In this document: one piece after another, positions 8,810 through 22,199 of the stretch
Numbering within the stretch: the stretch's first letter is position 1
How the letters are laid out: every line of letters begins with the position of its first letter
Source: RPQJ01 sp963698735
Lineage (GTDB): Bacteria > Pseudomonadota > Gammaproteobacteria > Steroidobacterales > Steroidobacteraceae
Direction of reading: 5' to 3'
Assembly (NCBI GenBank): GCA_963698735.1
Contig: CAVOSA010000021.1
Location: forward strand, 1 to 64,000
DNA length: 64,000 bases
Position numbers and translations under genes: made by a program
The notes under the pieces: model-generated
The model's database searches: none
Told to the model about the DNA's origin: nothing
The model's input: the letters and a program-made list of their open reading frames with translations, nothing else

Positions 8810-9841
8810 TCACTTTGCGGGCTGCGCCTCCGGAAACTTCCACGTCCCGTCGACGACTGCCTTTCGCGGCTGGTACATCCGCGCGACATAGCTCCAGCCC
8901 GGGACGATCGGCAGGTAGTTCGGCCCGCCCGGATCGCCGCCGAAGTGGATCGTGACGCTGCCATCCGCATTGCGCCCGGCCGTGACGTTGTTGACCGAAT
9001 AGGCGTTCTGCGGATTCGGCTCCATGTAGCCCTTGGCGTTGTAGACGGTGACCGACCAGAAGCCGTCCACCGGAACGTCACGCACCGTGAGGACATACGG
9101 CGTCTTGCCATCGTTGAGCTTCGGCATGCCGCTCTGATAGACGGCTGCCTCCTTCGGATTGCCGCCCCAGCCGGAGGCCGCACCGAGCAAGTGGTCGATC
9201 GGGTTGAGCTTCGACTTCTCGCCAAACATCACCGTCATGTCCGTCTTGGTTGATGCCAGGACGTTGAGTGCGTCACGAACCGTTCCAAGGGATGCCGGTT
9301 CCCAGTCCGGCACCTCGAACTTGCCTGGGTCAACTTGCCGGACCTGGATGCGGTCCTGCAGCATGTGCGCCGCCTGCATGTCGGCAGGATCGTTCGGGTC
9401 GGCGAAGGTGCGGAAAAGCACCATGACGTAACGCGTACCGACCTGCTGCCGGGTCAGCGTGAACTCGCCCGCGCCATGCTCGACCGGCAGGATCGAGTGA
9501 TCCTCGCTGATCATCATCATCGACTGGAACCGCTTGCCCGGGTCTGGCTTGACGATTGTTACGGGCGTCGTCAGGTCGAACACGCCGAACGAATACAGCG
9601 TGTCGCGATTCATGCGGATGACATCCTGCTTGTCGATCGGCGTCATGCCGCGAACGTGCAGGAACTTGCCGAAGGCCCCTTGCGCGACATAGCGCCCCAT
9701 CGTGGTGTCGGTCTCGGCACGGACGAAGTTGTCGACCGTTACTGTCTCGGACGCTCGCGCTGCATTCGCGACCAGGCACATGAGCGCCATCGCTCCGAGG
9801 ACAATGGCCTTTCGAGACTTCATCACCGAATTCTGGTTCAT
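8810..9841 (-). CDS. Secreted DUF1254/DUF1214 domain protein
   Basis: The 343-residue protein has a signal peptide (about residues 7-26, KSRKAIVLGAMALMCLVANA). A DUF1254-type domain follows (DKQDVIRMNRDTLYSFGVFDL, at about residues 65-85), then a C-terminal DUF1214 domain (GFWSVTVYNAKGYMEPN and PIVPGWSYVARMYQPR). This family is widespread in proteobacteria but has no settled biochemical role. The ATG at 9841 is chosen because it precedes the leader; a second ATG at 9823 is possible. It is divergent from an AraC-type regulator, which I infer to be its activator. Confidence 0.85.
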   Translation of the reverse strand: MNQNSVMKSRKAIVLGAMALMCLVANAARASETVTVDNFVRAETDTTMGRYVAQGAFGKFLHVRGMTPIDKQDVIRMNRDTLYSFGVFDLTTPVTIVKPDPGKRFQSMMMISEDHSILPVEHGAGEFTLTRQQVGTRYVMVLFRTFADPNDPADMQAAHMLQDRIQVRQVDPGKFEVPDWEPASLGTVRDALNVLASTKTDMTVMFGEKSKLNPIDHLLGAASGWGGNPKEAAVYQSGMPKLNDGKTPYVLTVRDVPVDGFWSVTVYNAKGYMEPNPQNAYSVNNVTAGRNADGSVTIHFGGDPGGPNYLPIVPGWSYVARMYQPRKAVVDGTWKFPEAQPAK

Positions 9842-9974
9842 GTCCGATCGTGCGGTTGGCCGGGTGCGAAGCGTCCGGTGTCTGTGAGGATTCTCCCGAT
9901 CGGTCGGGCTGCTTGCTTGATCCAAGTGGACAATAAATTGATAATTATGGCCACCCTATTCGTGGAGGCCCCGT

Positions 9975-11084
9975 ATGCCCCGGCGCGCGTCGACGCAGAC
10001 CTTACCGCCGGCGTCGGCACCGAACGCAGGCGCCGGATCGCAGGGTGCGTATCTACGCATCGGCCCGATGATGGCCATTCCCGTGCTGATGAAGGATCTG
10101 GGAGGTGACGTAGCGGAACTGCATGAGCAGTTCGGGCTCAGTCGCGGCTACTTCGACAACCCCGAGAACACGCTGCCCTCGGACACCATCGGCAGGATCC
10201 TTGGTTACTGTGCGGAGGTCACGGGCTGCGAGTACTTCGGCCTACTGGTGGGCGAAAGGGCCGGCATGGGCGCGCTCGGGGCGGTTGGCTACCTCATGCA
10301 GAGTTCACCGACCGTTGGCACAGCGCTGGATATCCTCGCTCGGACGCTGCGCGCCCACGACACGGGCGGCATTGCGCTCGTCGAGCACGGCGAGGGCTTT
10401 GCTGCAGTTGGCTATGCGATCACCGCGCCCGACGCCGCGCATGCGAACCAGATGCTGGCCGCGGCCCTGGCTATCGTGATGAACGTTCTGCAGGGTCTGT
10501 GTGGTGCGCACTGGCGGCCGATCGAGGCCCGTCTCGCGTTCACCGCACCGAGGAACGTGACTCCCTACCGGAAGTACTTCGGGATGACGCCGCATTTCGA
10601 CGCGGACGCCACACTGCTGGTGTTCGACGACTACTGGCTGGCCCGGCCGCTGCCCAGCGCGGACCCGCAGTTGCACCTGCTTATGCAGGATCGCGTCCGA
10701 CAATTGCTTGAGGTAGGAGCCCATGACCTGACCGGTCAGTTGCGTCGCTTCCTGCGTGCAGAGGTCACCGCCGCACCATGCTCGCTGGAATCGGCAGCGC
10801 GGTATTTCGGTCTGCACAGCCGTACGTTCCGTCGTCGCCTCGAGGCCGAGGGTGCGAGTTTCCGACGCATTCGTGACGAGGTCCGCTTCGAAGCGTCCTG
10901 CCAGATGCTGCGTCACACACGCATGGCCGCCGGCGAGATCGCTTCGGCACTCGGGTATGCGGACGCGAGTGTCTTCACGCGCGCATTCAGTCGGCAGGCA
11001 GGTGTCGGCCCGGCCCGCTGGCGAGCCACGGTGTCCCGGGACGAGCAGCCACCGGGCGGGCGCGCTCGTCGAACGATTCGATAA
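9975..11084 (+). CDS. AraC-family transcriptional regulator
   Basis: The 369-residue protein has an N-terminal ligand-binding-like domain of the arabinose-binding/OruR type (residues about 30-210). A C-terminal AraC double helix-turn-helix follows (about 265-350), including SLESAARYFGLHSRTFRRRL and the second-helix signature IASALGYADASVFTRAFSRQAG. GTGGAGG lies seven bases before the ATG at 9975. It faces the DUF1254 gene across a 133-bp promoter region, so control of the two secreted proteins is the simplest reading. The ligand is unknown. Confidence 0.9.
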   Translation: MPRRASTQTLPPASAPNAGAGSQGAYLRIGPMMAIPVLMKDLGGDVAELHEQFGLSRGYFDNPENTLPSDTIGRILGYCAEVTGCEYFGLLVGERAGMGALGAVGYLMQSSPTVGTALDILARTLRAHDTGGIALVEHGEGFAAVGYAITAPDAAHANQMLAAALAIVMNVLQGLCGAHWRPIEARLAFTAPRNVTPYRKYFGMTPHFDADATLLVFDDYWLARPLPSADPQLHLLMQDRVRQLLEVGAHDLTGQLRRFLRAEVTAAPCSLESAARYFGLHSRTFRRRLEAEGASFRRIRDEVRFEASCQMLRHTRMAAGEIASALGYADASVFTRAFSRQAGVGPARWRATVSRDEQPPGGRARRTIR

Positions 11085-11351
11085 CTGCGTCACCGCAGGT
11101 CAGCGAACGTCCGCTTCCGCGTGCAACGTGGGTCGCATATGGGTCGTTATTCCCCGTTGACCGGCGGCTGTGGGCATACGGCACGCAGCAGAACGAGTTT
11201 CATCAACATGATTGGGTGATCCAGCCAAGGGCACTGCTCGCTGCGAATCGTCGGCAGACTATCATGCGATGTGACCGCATCGACGTTGATTGCGCCGTGC
11301 GAGTTCCCGGGCTTTGACGGGAAGTCGCTCAGGCGCGGTCGATCAGGCGTT

Positions 11352-11415
11352 CGTTCCGGGTCTTCTCCGGGCGAGCGTGTCTGCCTTTCCGCTCGCCCGG
11401 AGAAGACCCGGAACG
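11352..11415. repeat. Perfect 26-bp inverted repeat forming a long hairpin
   Basis: Two exactly complementary arms (11352-11377 and 11390-11415) flank a 12-base loop containing TGTCTGCC. It sits in the 342-bp gap between the AraC gene (+) and the hydrolase gene (-), which converge, ending 12 bp from the hydrolase stop. It may be a bidirectional terminator, but the stem is longer than usual and no T-tract follows. It could also be a REP-like mobile hairpin. I see no gene in the rest of the 11085-11426 gap. Confidence 0.7.
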
Positions 11416-11426
11416 GGCGCCCTCAC

Positions 11427-12103
11427 CTACCGTCCGCCCTGTGTCGCCTTCTCGTCCGAAGCGAAGCACCCATGCCGCAGGAAATACCCGACCTGCGCGG
11501 CGACGTCGTTCGCGAACAGCATCCCGACATGACTGTGCGGCAGGACGATGTGGTCGTTGAGGCCGGGAATCACGGTCTCGCTCACCGCGACGGTGCCGTC
11601 GTTGTCTTCGTCGAATTGCGCGAAGAACTGTCCGGTGCCGAGACGCCGCGTCCCGGCGATGGCGCCGAGCGAGCGCCCGCAGTCGCCAGGCCAGCAACGA
11701 CCGCAGGGTTGCGCCAGTTCGCTAAGCGCGTGCGGCCCGACCAGCGGACGCAGCATGGAGATCCGCCCCACTCCGCTCGCCGCGCGACTGCCATTGAGGG
11801 GTGAGCCAAGGAGCACGGCATTGCCGGGCAGGTCGCGCATACGCTGCTCCAGCGCGCGAAAGACGATCGCGCCGCCGAGGCTGTGGCCCACCAAGTGGAC
11901 CCGGCCCGTTCCCGCGGCAAGCTGATGAGCGAGTTCAGCGAGCTCCGCCACGATCTCGTCGACGTTGCCGTGCATGGTCGGGTACGAGAACACGTGCACG
12001 TCGAAGCCGTGCCCCGTCTGCAGGCGCTGGCGCAGCACCCCGAACTCCAGCCCGGTCATCCACAGGCCGTGAACGAGGATGACCGGATCGCGTGCGCCGG
12101 CCA

Positions 12104-12104
<1 letters not shown>
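11427..12104 (-). CDS. Alpha/beta-hydrolase, lipase/PGAP1-like
   Basis: The 225-residue predicted hydrolase begins with the oxyanion segment VILVHGLWMTG. It has the nucleophile elbow GHSLGG (Ser75) and late His/Asp candidates (NDHIVLPHSHVGML). No leader is seen, so it is probably cytoplasmic or peripheral. It resembles short triacylglycerol-lipase/PGAP1-like hydrolases, but the substrate cannot be told. The ATG at 12104 overlaps the aspS stop by one base (TGATG), with AAGGAG just before it. It is therefore translationally coupled to aspS. Confidence 0.8.
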
Positions 12105-13885
<1,781 letters not shown>

Positions 13886-13954
13886 GGGGAACATCCCGTC
13901 AAAAGGGGTGCCGGGACCGGCTTGGGCCGATCCTCAACGCTGAGCCGGAGAATG

Positions 13955-14665
13955 TTACGGAGGGGGTTGCTGCGGCGCAAGATCGGCCGCAGTGGGGGGC
14001 TTTTGCCACCTCGGCACGACGACCCCCAGGGTCAGCAGCATCTTGAATGCGTCGTCCACGGTCATGTCCAGCCGGACGATCTCATTGCGGTCGACGGCCA
14101 CCAGGAATCCCGTAGTCGGATTCGGCGTGGTCGGAACGAAGACGCAGACCACGTCCTGCTCGGTCCGGGCCTGGACCTCGTCCATGTCCTCGCAGGTGAT
14201 GAAACCAATGCTGAACAGCCCCTTGCGCGGGAATTCCACCAGCACCACCTGCTTGAACGACTTGCCCTTGTCGGTGAGCACGGTCTCGCTGAATGACTTG
14301 GCGCCACCGTAAACCGCGCCGATCACCGGGATGCGGCGCACGAGATCCTCGAAGCCCGCCACGATCTGGCCGCCGAACAGGTTGCGCACGAGGATTCCGG
14401 TCACGAGCAGCAGCAGGAACGAGAGGATGATGCCGACGCCGGGGACGTACGTGCCGAAGAGCGCTTCGGGCCGCCATGCCGGCGGCAGCAACAGCAGCGA
14501 CTGGTCGAGGATCCCTGACAGGAACCTGATCACCCAGACCGTCACCATGACCGGGATCCAGATCAGCAGGCCCGCGATAAGGTAATTGCGCAGGGCCCGC
14601 GCCCGACCGTGGGGCTTGCCCGTCTTCTCGTCGATCACGTCGTCGCTGGGCGTCTGCAGGGGCAC
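13955..14665 (-). CDS. DUF502 family inner-membrane protein
   Basis: The 236-residue protein has two transmembrane helices (residues about 27-50 and 73-95). It carries the DUF502 signatures RNYLIAGLLIWIPVMVTVWV, IPVIGAVYGGAKSFSETV and FPRKGLFSIGFIT. The C-terminus is Pro/Gln-rich. The family is widespread in proteobacteria and commonly sits beside aspS, as here; its function is unknown. The start is a GTG at 14665 with GGAG nine bases upstream. Confidence 0.9.
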   Translation of the reverse strand: MPLQTPSDDVIDEKTGKPHGRARALRNYLIAGLLIWIPVMVTVWVIRFLSGILDQSLLLLPPAWRPEALFGTYVPGVGIILSFLLLLVTGILVRNLFGGQIVAGFEDLVRRIPVIGAVYGGAKSFSETVLTDKGKSFKQVVLVEFPRKGLFSIGFITCEDMDEVQARTEQDVVCVFVPTTPNPTTGFLVAVDRNEIVRLDMTVDDAFKMLLTLGVVVPRWQKPPTAADLAPQQPPP

Positions 14666-14702
14666 TCGGTTTCACTCCGGCCGGGGTCCCGCCCGGGCCT
14701 GG

Positions 14703-15107
14703 TCAACGTTTGCGGGCGGCTTTCTTCGCGGCGGGCTTCTTCGCCCCAGGCCTGCTCTTCGCGACGGCTTTCGGCGCGGTCTTCTTCATCGACCCGCCCT
14801 TCCGCGGGGCCTCCGGCTCGGGCTTCGTTGCCGGCTTTTCCTCGACCTTCTTTTCGCCCTTGTCGGACGAAGTCTCGGCCGGCGGCGCCTCATCCTTGCC
14901 CGTGAGGTTGCGTTTCTGTTCCTTGTCCGACTTGAAGTCCGTCTCGTACCAGCCACTGCCCGAGAGGCGGAACATCGGCGCGGAAATCAGGCGCGTCAGC
15001 GTGTGCTTGCCGCATTCGGGGCATTCACGCAGCGGCTTGTCGGAGATCTTCTGCAGCGCCTCGAGGTGATGGTGGCACTTCTGGCACTGGTATTCGTAGA
15101 TCGGCAT
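14703..15107 (-). CDS. FmdB-type zinc-ribbon protein with long basic tail
   Basis: The 134-residue protein has an N-terminal FmdB zinc ribbon (MPIYEYQCQKCHHHLEALQK, then CPEC) with two CXXC pairs in the first 35 residues. Beyond about residue 65 the chain becomes a low-complexity Lys/Ala/Pro/Glu tail ending in several Lys-Lys and Ala-Lys repeats. Such tails can bind nucleic acid, but nothing direct shows this. FmdB-like genes commonly lie just upstream of the DUF502-aspS pair, as here. It probably forms one transcription unit with them. Confidence 0.88.
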   Translation of the reverse strand: MPIYEYQCQKCHHHLEALQKISDKPLRECPECGKHTLTRLISAPMFRLSGSGWYETDFKSDKEQKRNLTGKDEAPPAETSSDKGEKKVEEKPATKPEPEAPRKGGSMKKTAPKAVAKSRPGAKKPAAKKAARKR

Positions 15108-15158
15108 GGTGAGTCGGGCGCGGGAAGACGTGGGTAGAGTAACGGAACCGGCCGCGGA

Positions 15159-17747
<2,589 letters not shown>

Positions 17748-17956
17748 GGGGTTAGACCCGTGTCCGTGATGGGGTGTTGCCACCGTAGGTGGGGGCAGAG
17801 CCGCGAGAAAAAAGGGGCGGCGGTTAGGGGCCAGGAGTTAGCCGGAGCGCCCTTCGGATCGAACGGGGTAGCAACAAAAGTCTTACGAGTCAGCTTCTTA
17901 CACGACGCCGTCAGTCACGGCCGTGCCTCCGACCACCCCTGACCCCGATCCCCTTC

Positions 17957-18736
17957 CTAATGCATGCCCTGGTGCGTGAAGTACACCAGCCCCACCCCAA
18001 GCGCGATGAACAGGACCTGCTCGAGGCCCGCGCGGACGTCCACGCGGCGGTGCAGCCCGGGGATCAGGTCGGCGACGGCGACGTAGATGAAACTGGCGGC
18101 CGCCAGCGCCAGCGCGTACGGCAGCAGGTCCAGCGCAGTGTTGAGCGCGTAGTACGCGAGCACGCCGCCCACCACCGACGTCAGGCTCGAGACCAGGTTC
18201 AGCGTCATGGCGCGCGCGCGACTGAACCCGCCCTGCAGCAGGATCGCGAGGTCGCCGACTTCCTGCGGGATCTCGTGCGCAAACACGGCCAGCGCCGTGA
18301 CGATGCCGAGCTGCGGGTTGGTCATGAACGCCGCAGCGACCAGCACCCCGTCGAGCAGGTTGTGGAACGTGTCGCCGGCGAGGATCAGGTTGGCCGACGC
18401 CGTGTCGCGCGCTTCGTGGCTCGGCGAGTGCATTTCGCACGGGTCGTCATGACAGTGCCGCCAGAGTACGAACTTTTCCAGCAGGAAAAACAGCATGATG
18501 CCGGCCAGCAGCGCGAGCCCGATCTGGTGATTGGCGCCCGGTCCCGCGCCTTCGAGCGCGTGCGGGATCAGCCCGAGAAAAGCCGCGCCGAGCAGCGTGC
18601 CGGTCGCGAAACTGACCAGATGCGGCAGCACCGCCGCGCGCCAGCGAGCGCCGAGCGCGAGAAACACACCGGCCGCGAGGGCGCTCAACGCGCCGCTCAG
18701 CGCCGTGAACACGACGATCAGGGCCAGGATGCTCAA
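17957..18736 (-). CDS. ZIP family metal transporter
   Basis: This is a 259-residue inner-membrane protein of about eight helices. It shows the ZIP metal-binding signatures in helices 4 and 5 (GDTFHNLLDG and HEIPQEVGD) and a His/Cys/Glu-rich cytoplasmic loop (RHCHDDPCEMHSPSHE) between helices 3 and 4. It should move zinc or a similar divalent metal into the cytoplasm. The start appears to be a TTG at 18736, since no ATG or GTG with a better context lies nearby. It is 34 bp downstream of nothing coding on its own strand and seems to be a single gene. Confidence 0.88.
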   Translation of the reverse strand: MSILALIVVFTALSGALSALAAGVFLALGARWRAAVLPHLVSFATGTLLGAAFLGLIPHALEGAGPGANHQIGLALLAGIMLFFLLEKFVLWRHCHDDPCEMHSPSHEARDTASANLILAGDTFHNLLDGVLVAAAFMTNPQLGIVTALAVFAHEIPQEVGDLAILLQGGFSRARAMTLNLVSSLTSVVGGVLAYYALNTALDLLPYALALAAASFIYVAVADLIPGLHRRVDVRAGLEQVLFIALGVGLVYFTHQGMH

Positions 18737-18770
18737 GGAACGTTCTGCCTGGGGTAACCGGGTACGTCGT

Positions 18771-19577
18771 TCAGGTTAGCACGCGGTCCGCGCGCGCTTC
18801 GCGGGGGCCCTGTTCGAGCCAGGCGAGCGTGGCCATCCGGCCCGTGCACCCGCCATCGCGACGAAACGAGAAAAACTCGGCCGTCTCGCTGCTCGTGCAG
18901 CGACCGCCGCCGGTGACACTCGTCACACCAGCACGGCGCAATGCCTGCCGCGCCAGTCGATAGAGGTCAGCCTGGAACCGACCCGTTGCATTGCGGGTGA
19001 ACGCCGCCTCGTTCTCCGCATCGCGCGCGACGAACGCTGCACGAACTTCGGCGCCGACTTCGAACGCCGACGGACCGATGGCGGGCCCGAGCCACGCAAC
19101 TAGCTGCTCCGGCGCCACCTGCAAGGCACGCACGGTGGCCTCCAGCACGCCGCCGACCAGGCCACGCCAGCCGGCGTGCGCGACCCCCACGCGAGTGCCC
19201 GCGCGGTCGGCGAAGACGACCGGCAGGCAATCGGCGGTCATCACGACGCAGACGCGGCCTGGCGCGAACGTGACTGCGGCATCTGCACGCGCCGGCTCAG
19301 TGCTATCGACTGCCCCGCGGTGCTCGACGACGTCGATTCCGTGCACCTGCTCCAGCCAGAGCGGCTCGCCGGGCAGTTCCGCTGCGGCACGCAGCAGCGC
19401 TCGATTCGCCCGCACGAGTTCCGGGTCGTCACCGACGTGCTGGGCGAGGTTGAAGCTCGCGTAGGCGCCGGCGCTCAGGCCGCCCCCGCGCAACGTGGAA
19501 ATAGCGCGTACGCGCGGCGCTGCGTCCCAGTCGGGCGACAGCCAGGAGCCCTGCGGCGAGGACACCCCGTGCGTCAT
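18771..19577 (-). CDS. pgeF: Peptidoglycan editing factor PgeF (YfiH/DUF152, multicopper laccase-like)
   Basis: The 268-residue protein belongs to the YfiH/PgeF family. In E. coli this family prevents misincorporation of serine into peptidoglycan stems. It shows SFNLAQHVGDD near the start, VVMTADCLPV and GVAHAGWRGLVGG with the conserved Cys and His zinc ligands, and the C-terminal SSETAEFFSFRRDGGCTGR motif. Its ATG overlaps the rluD stop by four bases (ATGA). The rluD-pgeF order is typical of gammaproteobacteria. Confidence 0.93.
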   Translation of the reverse strand: MTHGVSSPQGSWLSPDWDAAPRVRAISTLRGGGLSAGAYASFNLAQHVGDDPELVRANRALLRAAAELPGEPLWLEQVHGIDVVEHRGAVDSTEPARADAAVTFAPGRVCVVMTADCLPVVFADRAGTRVGVAHAGWRGLVGGVLEATVRALQVAPEQLVAWLGPAIGPSAFEVGAEVRAAFVARDAENEAAFTRNATGRFQADLYRLARQALRRAGVTSVTGGGRCTSSETAEFFSFRRDGGCTGRMATLAWLEQGPREARADRVLT

Positions 19578-20539
19578 GCCTTGGCCGCGGCGGCATCCGT
19601 GGCCAGCACGCGGAGCAGTTGCATCATGTCGTCCGGCAAGGGGGCTGCGGCCTCGAGCGGCTTGCCGGTAACGGGATGTGCCAGCTGCAAACGGGCTGCG
19701 TGCAGCGCCTGGCGCGGAAAGTCGCGCAGCGCCGTGCGCAATTCCTCGCTCGCGCCTTTCGGCTGGGCCAGGCGGCCGCCGTAGACCCTGTCGCCGACGA
19801 TCGGGTAACCGATGTGCGCGAGGTGCACACGAATCTGGTGGGTGCGCCCGGTCTCGAGCTGTACGCGCACGTGCGTGTGGGCGCGAAACCGCTTGATCAC
19901 ACGGTAGTGCGAGACGGCGTCGCGACCGCCGTCGCGGATGGCCATGCGCACGCGATCGGTGGGATGCCGGTCGATCGGCGCGTCGACGGTGCCGCCTGCG
20001 GTCATTACGCCGCGGCAGATGGCCTCGTATTCGCGGTGAATCTCGCGTGCCTCGAGCATGCGCACCAGCGCCGTGTGCGCGGGCAGCGTGCGCGCGACGA
20101 TCAACAGGCCGCTGGTGTCCTTGTCGAGACGGTGCACGATGCCGGCCCGCGGCAGCACGGCGAGCTTCGGGTCGTGCGACAGCAGCGCGTTCTGCAACGT
20201 GCGATCGGGATTGCCCGCACCCGGGTGCACGACCAGCCCGGCGGGCTTGTTCACGATGAACACGTGCTTGTCCTCGTGCACTATCGCGAGCGGCATGGCC
20301 TGCGGTTCCGCCGCGGATGCTTCCGGCAGGCTCGCTGCGATTGCCACGACCTCGCCGCCATTGACCTTGTCCCTCGGGCGGCGCACCGCGCCGTCGACGA
20401 GAACCTCGCCCGCGTCGATCCAGGCCTTGAGCCGGCTGCGCGAGTAATCCGGGAACATTGTTGCAAGCGCCTGGTCTAGGCGTTGACCCGCCAGCGCATC
20501 TGGAATCTGCAGGGTCAGACTGAGGGTGGAAGTCGGCAT
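19574..20539 (-). CDS. rluD: 23S rRNA pseudouridine synthase RluD
   Basis: This enzyme makes pseudouridines in helix 69 of 23S rRNA. The 321 residues compare with 326 in E. coli. An N-terminal S4 RNA-binding domain (RLDQALATMFPDYSRSRLKAWI) is followed by the catalytic motif HRLDKDTSGLLIV. Asp139 is the catalytic residue, at the same number as in E. coli. Later motifs (RTHQIRVHLAHIGYPIVGD) are intact. The frame is open upstream, but the ATG at 20539 gives the family start and lies 58 bp from the divergent bamD gene, with which it must share promoter space. Confidence 0.95.
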   Translation of the reverse strand: MPTSTLSLTLQIPDALAGQRLDQALATMFPDYSRSRLKAWIDAGEVLVDGAVRRPRDKVNGGEVVAIAASLPEASAAEPQAMPLAIVHEDKHVFIVNKPAGLVVHPGAGNPDRTLQNALLSHDPKLAVLPRAGIVHRLDKDTSGLLIVARTLPAHTALVRMLEAREIHREYEAICRGVMTAGGTVDAPIDRHPTDRVRMAIRDGGRDAVSHYRVIKRFRAHTHVRVQLETGRTHQIRVHLAHIGYPIVGDRVYGGRLAQPKGASEELRTALRDFPRQALHAARLQLAHPVTGKPLEAAAPLPDDMMQLLRVLATDAAAAKA

Positions 20540-20597
20540 GGGGACGAATTCTATATACTTCACGCCCCTCCGCAGGGTCTGACCCAGGATCTCCCGC

Positions 20598-22058
20598 ATG
20601 GCATGTGCTTTCCCCAGACGCGTCCTCGCCACCGGCCTGCTGGGCCTGGCCCTGCTCGCCGCCGGGGGCTGCAGCAGCCTCAAGTTCTGGGACAAGGACA
20701 AGGACGAGAAGGTCTTCGAGGGCTCGCCGGAGCAGATTTACCGCGACGCGATCCGCGACATCCGCAACAACAATTACCCGTCCGCCATCGCCCGGTACGA
20801 GATGCTCGAGGCGCGCTATCCGTTCAGCGAGCAGGCCAAGCAGGGCCAGCTCGACCTGCTCTACGCCTACTACAAGAACCGTGCAGCCGAGTCCGCGATC
20901 GACCAGGCCGACCAGTTCATCCGCGAGAACCCGACGCACCCGCGCGTCGACTACGCCTACTACATCCGCGGCCTCGTGTATTTCGAGTCAGGCGCGAACT
21001 GGCTCGAGCGCAAGTTCAAGGCGGACATCGCCAAGCGGCCGCCGGGCGAAGCCCGCAAATCGTTCCAGGCCTTCCAGATGCTGGTGCAGCAGTATCCGAA
21101 GAGCCCCTACGCGGCCGACGCCCGTCAGCGCATGGTCTACCTGCGCAACCGGCTGGCCGATTACGAAATCGAGGTGGCGCGCTACTACATGAAGCGCGGC
21201 GCCTACGTCGGCGCGGCCAATCGCGCCAAGGGTGTCGTCGAGGGCTACGACGGCGCGCCGGCCGTCCACGATGCCCTCAAGATCATGGCGGGGGCGTATC
21301 GCAAGCTCGGGATGGACGACCTGGCTAAGGTTGCGGACGACATCAGGGTCAGCAACAACGTCGAGAACGTACCCGACCTGCCCAACACGGCCGCGGCGGC
21401 AGCGCTCGCGGCGGCGGGCCCGGAAGACGCCGCCGGGTACACCGGCAGCGGCTGGAGAGCCGGTGCACCGGCACAGGCCGGGCAGTGGGAAGCCACGGTC
21501 GGAGTCTCCGCGGCGATGTCCACCGACGTGGATTTCGACGGCGGCACGACGGCCGAAATCGACAGCGGTCTGGGGTTCACGCTGGGCGCAGGCTATCACT
21601 ACACCGACCACCTGCGGTTCGGCTCGACCTTTACCTACGACAGCAAGGACTACAGCGCCGACGTCGCGGGCGACGATTCCGGCGAGTTGTACGCGATCGA
21701 GGGCAGCCTGGACACGATGTCGCTGATGTTCGACGTGCAGTACACGTTCCTCACCGGACCGATCACACCGTACGTGGCTGCCGGCCTGGGCTGGGCCTGG
21801 GTCGACACCAACATTGCGACCGAGCCGCCCGAGATCGGCTGCTGGTGGCATCCCTGGTGGGGTTACGTCTGCACCAGCTGGCAGGACACGCGAACCGTGG
21901 ACGGCCTGGCGTACGAGGTGGGCATCGGCATGCGTTACAACTTCAGCCGCGCCCTCGCGGCCGACGGCGCTTACCGCATGCGCTGGATGGACTTCGAGAA
22001 CGCGACGAGCACGCCCTCGTTCGACACCCTCCAGCTCAATCTGGTGTGGAAGTTCTGA
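20598..22058 (+). CDS. bamD: BamD lipoprotein fused in frame to an outer-membrane beta-barrel
   Basis: The first 265 or so residues are a full BamD, the essential TPR lipoprotein of the outer-membrane protein assembly machine. They include a lipobox around Cys25 (LLAAGGC), the TPR start SPEQIYRDAIRDIRNNNYPSAI and the late segment YYMKRGAYVGAANRAKGVVE. Normal BamD ends near residue 245-270. Here the frame runs on through an Ala/Gly-rich linker (about 265-295) into a 190-residue domain of alternating strands (VGVSAAMSTDVDF, LGFTLGAGYHY, YVAAGLGWAWV). This domain has a Cys/Trp-rich loop (GCWWHPWWGYVC) and ends LNLVWKF, the terminal Phe being the BAM recognition signal. Neither a stop codon nor a second signal peptide separates the parts. 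The ATG has AGGA nine bases upstream and is divergent from rluD, the usual bamD place. A lost stop or deletion joining bamD to a neighbouring barrel gene is the likely origin. Confidence 0.9.
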   Translation: MACAFPRRVLATGLLGLALLAAGGCSSLKFWDKDKDEKVFEGSPEQIYRDAIRDIRNNNYPSAIARYEMLEARYPFSEQAKQGQLDLLYAYYKNRAAESAIDQADQFIRENPTHPRVDYAYYIRGLVYFESGANWLERKFKADIAKRPPGEARKSFQAFQMLVQQYPKSPYAADARQRMVYLRNRLADYEIEVARYYMKRGAYVGAANRAKGVVEGYDGAPAVHDALKIMAGAYRKLGMDDLAKVADDIRVSNNVENVPDLPNTAAAAALAAAGPEDAAGYTGSGWRAGAPAQAGQWEATVGVSAAMSTDVDFDGGTTAEIDSGLGFTLGAGYHYTDHLRFGSTFTYDSKDYSADVAGDDSGELYAIEGSLDTMSLMFDVQYTFLTGPITPYVAAGLGWAWVDTNIATEPPEIGCWWHPWWGYVCTSWQDTRTVDGLAYEVGIGMRYNFSRALAADGAYRMRWMDFENATSTPSFDTLQLNLVWKF

Positions 22059-22156
22059 TTCGCCCATACTCGAGATAACGCTTCTAAGTTGATGATTTAG
22101 ATCGTCTTATTTTCTATCGCACGCGACGGCAGTCGTGTACAGGCGTCATCAGTTCT

Positions 22157-22174
22157 CAGTGATAGCGTTCACTG
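22157..22174. promoter_or_regulatory. LacI-like palindrome before GH30 gene
   Basis: CAGTGA-N6-TCACTG is an 18-bp palindrome with exact 6-bp arms and a central AGCG. It lies 25 bp upstream of the GH30 start. It resembles LacI-family sites in having a central CG and TGA/TCA flanks. It differs from the AAAGCGCTT core found elsewhere in this locus, so the same regulator may bind it only weakly or not at all. Confidence 0.4.
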
Positions 22175-22199
22175 CAGCGGCCCGCAGCCTGGTTGGCGC

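Noticed and set aside
17748..17956. Possible heat-shock promoter before clpB
   Set aside because: A CCCCAC-type -10 can be found, but no convincing CTTGAA-like -35 at the right distance.
18771..20939. A 722-codon minus-strand frame joining pgeF to sequence upstream through rluD
   Set aside because: Only the last 268 codons are PgeF; the rest is rluD read in the wrong frame, and the ATGA overlap fixes the true pgeF start.
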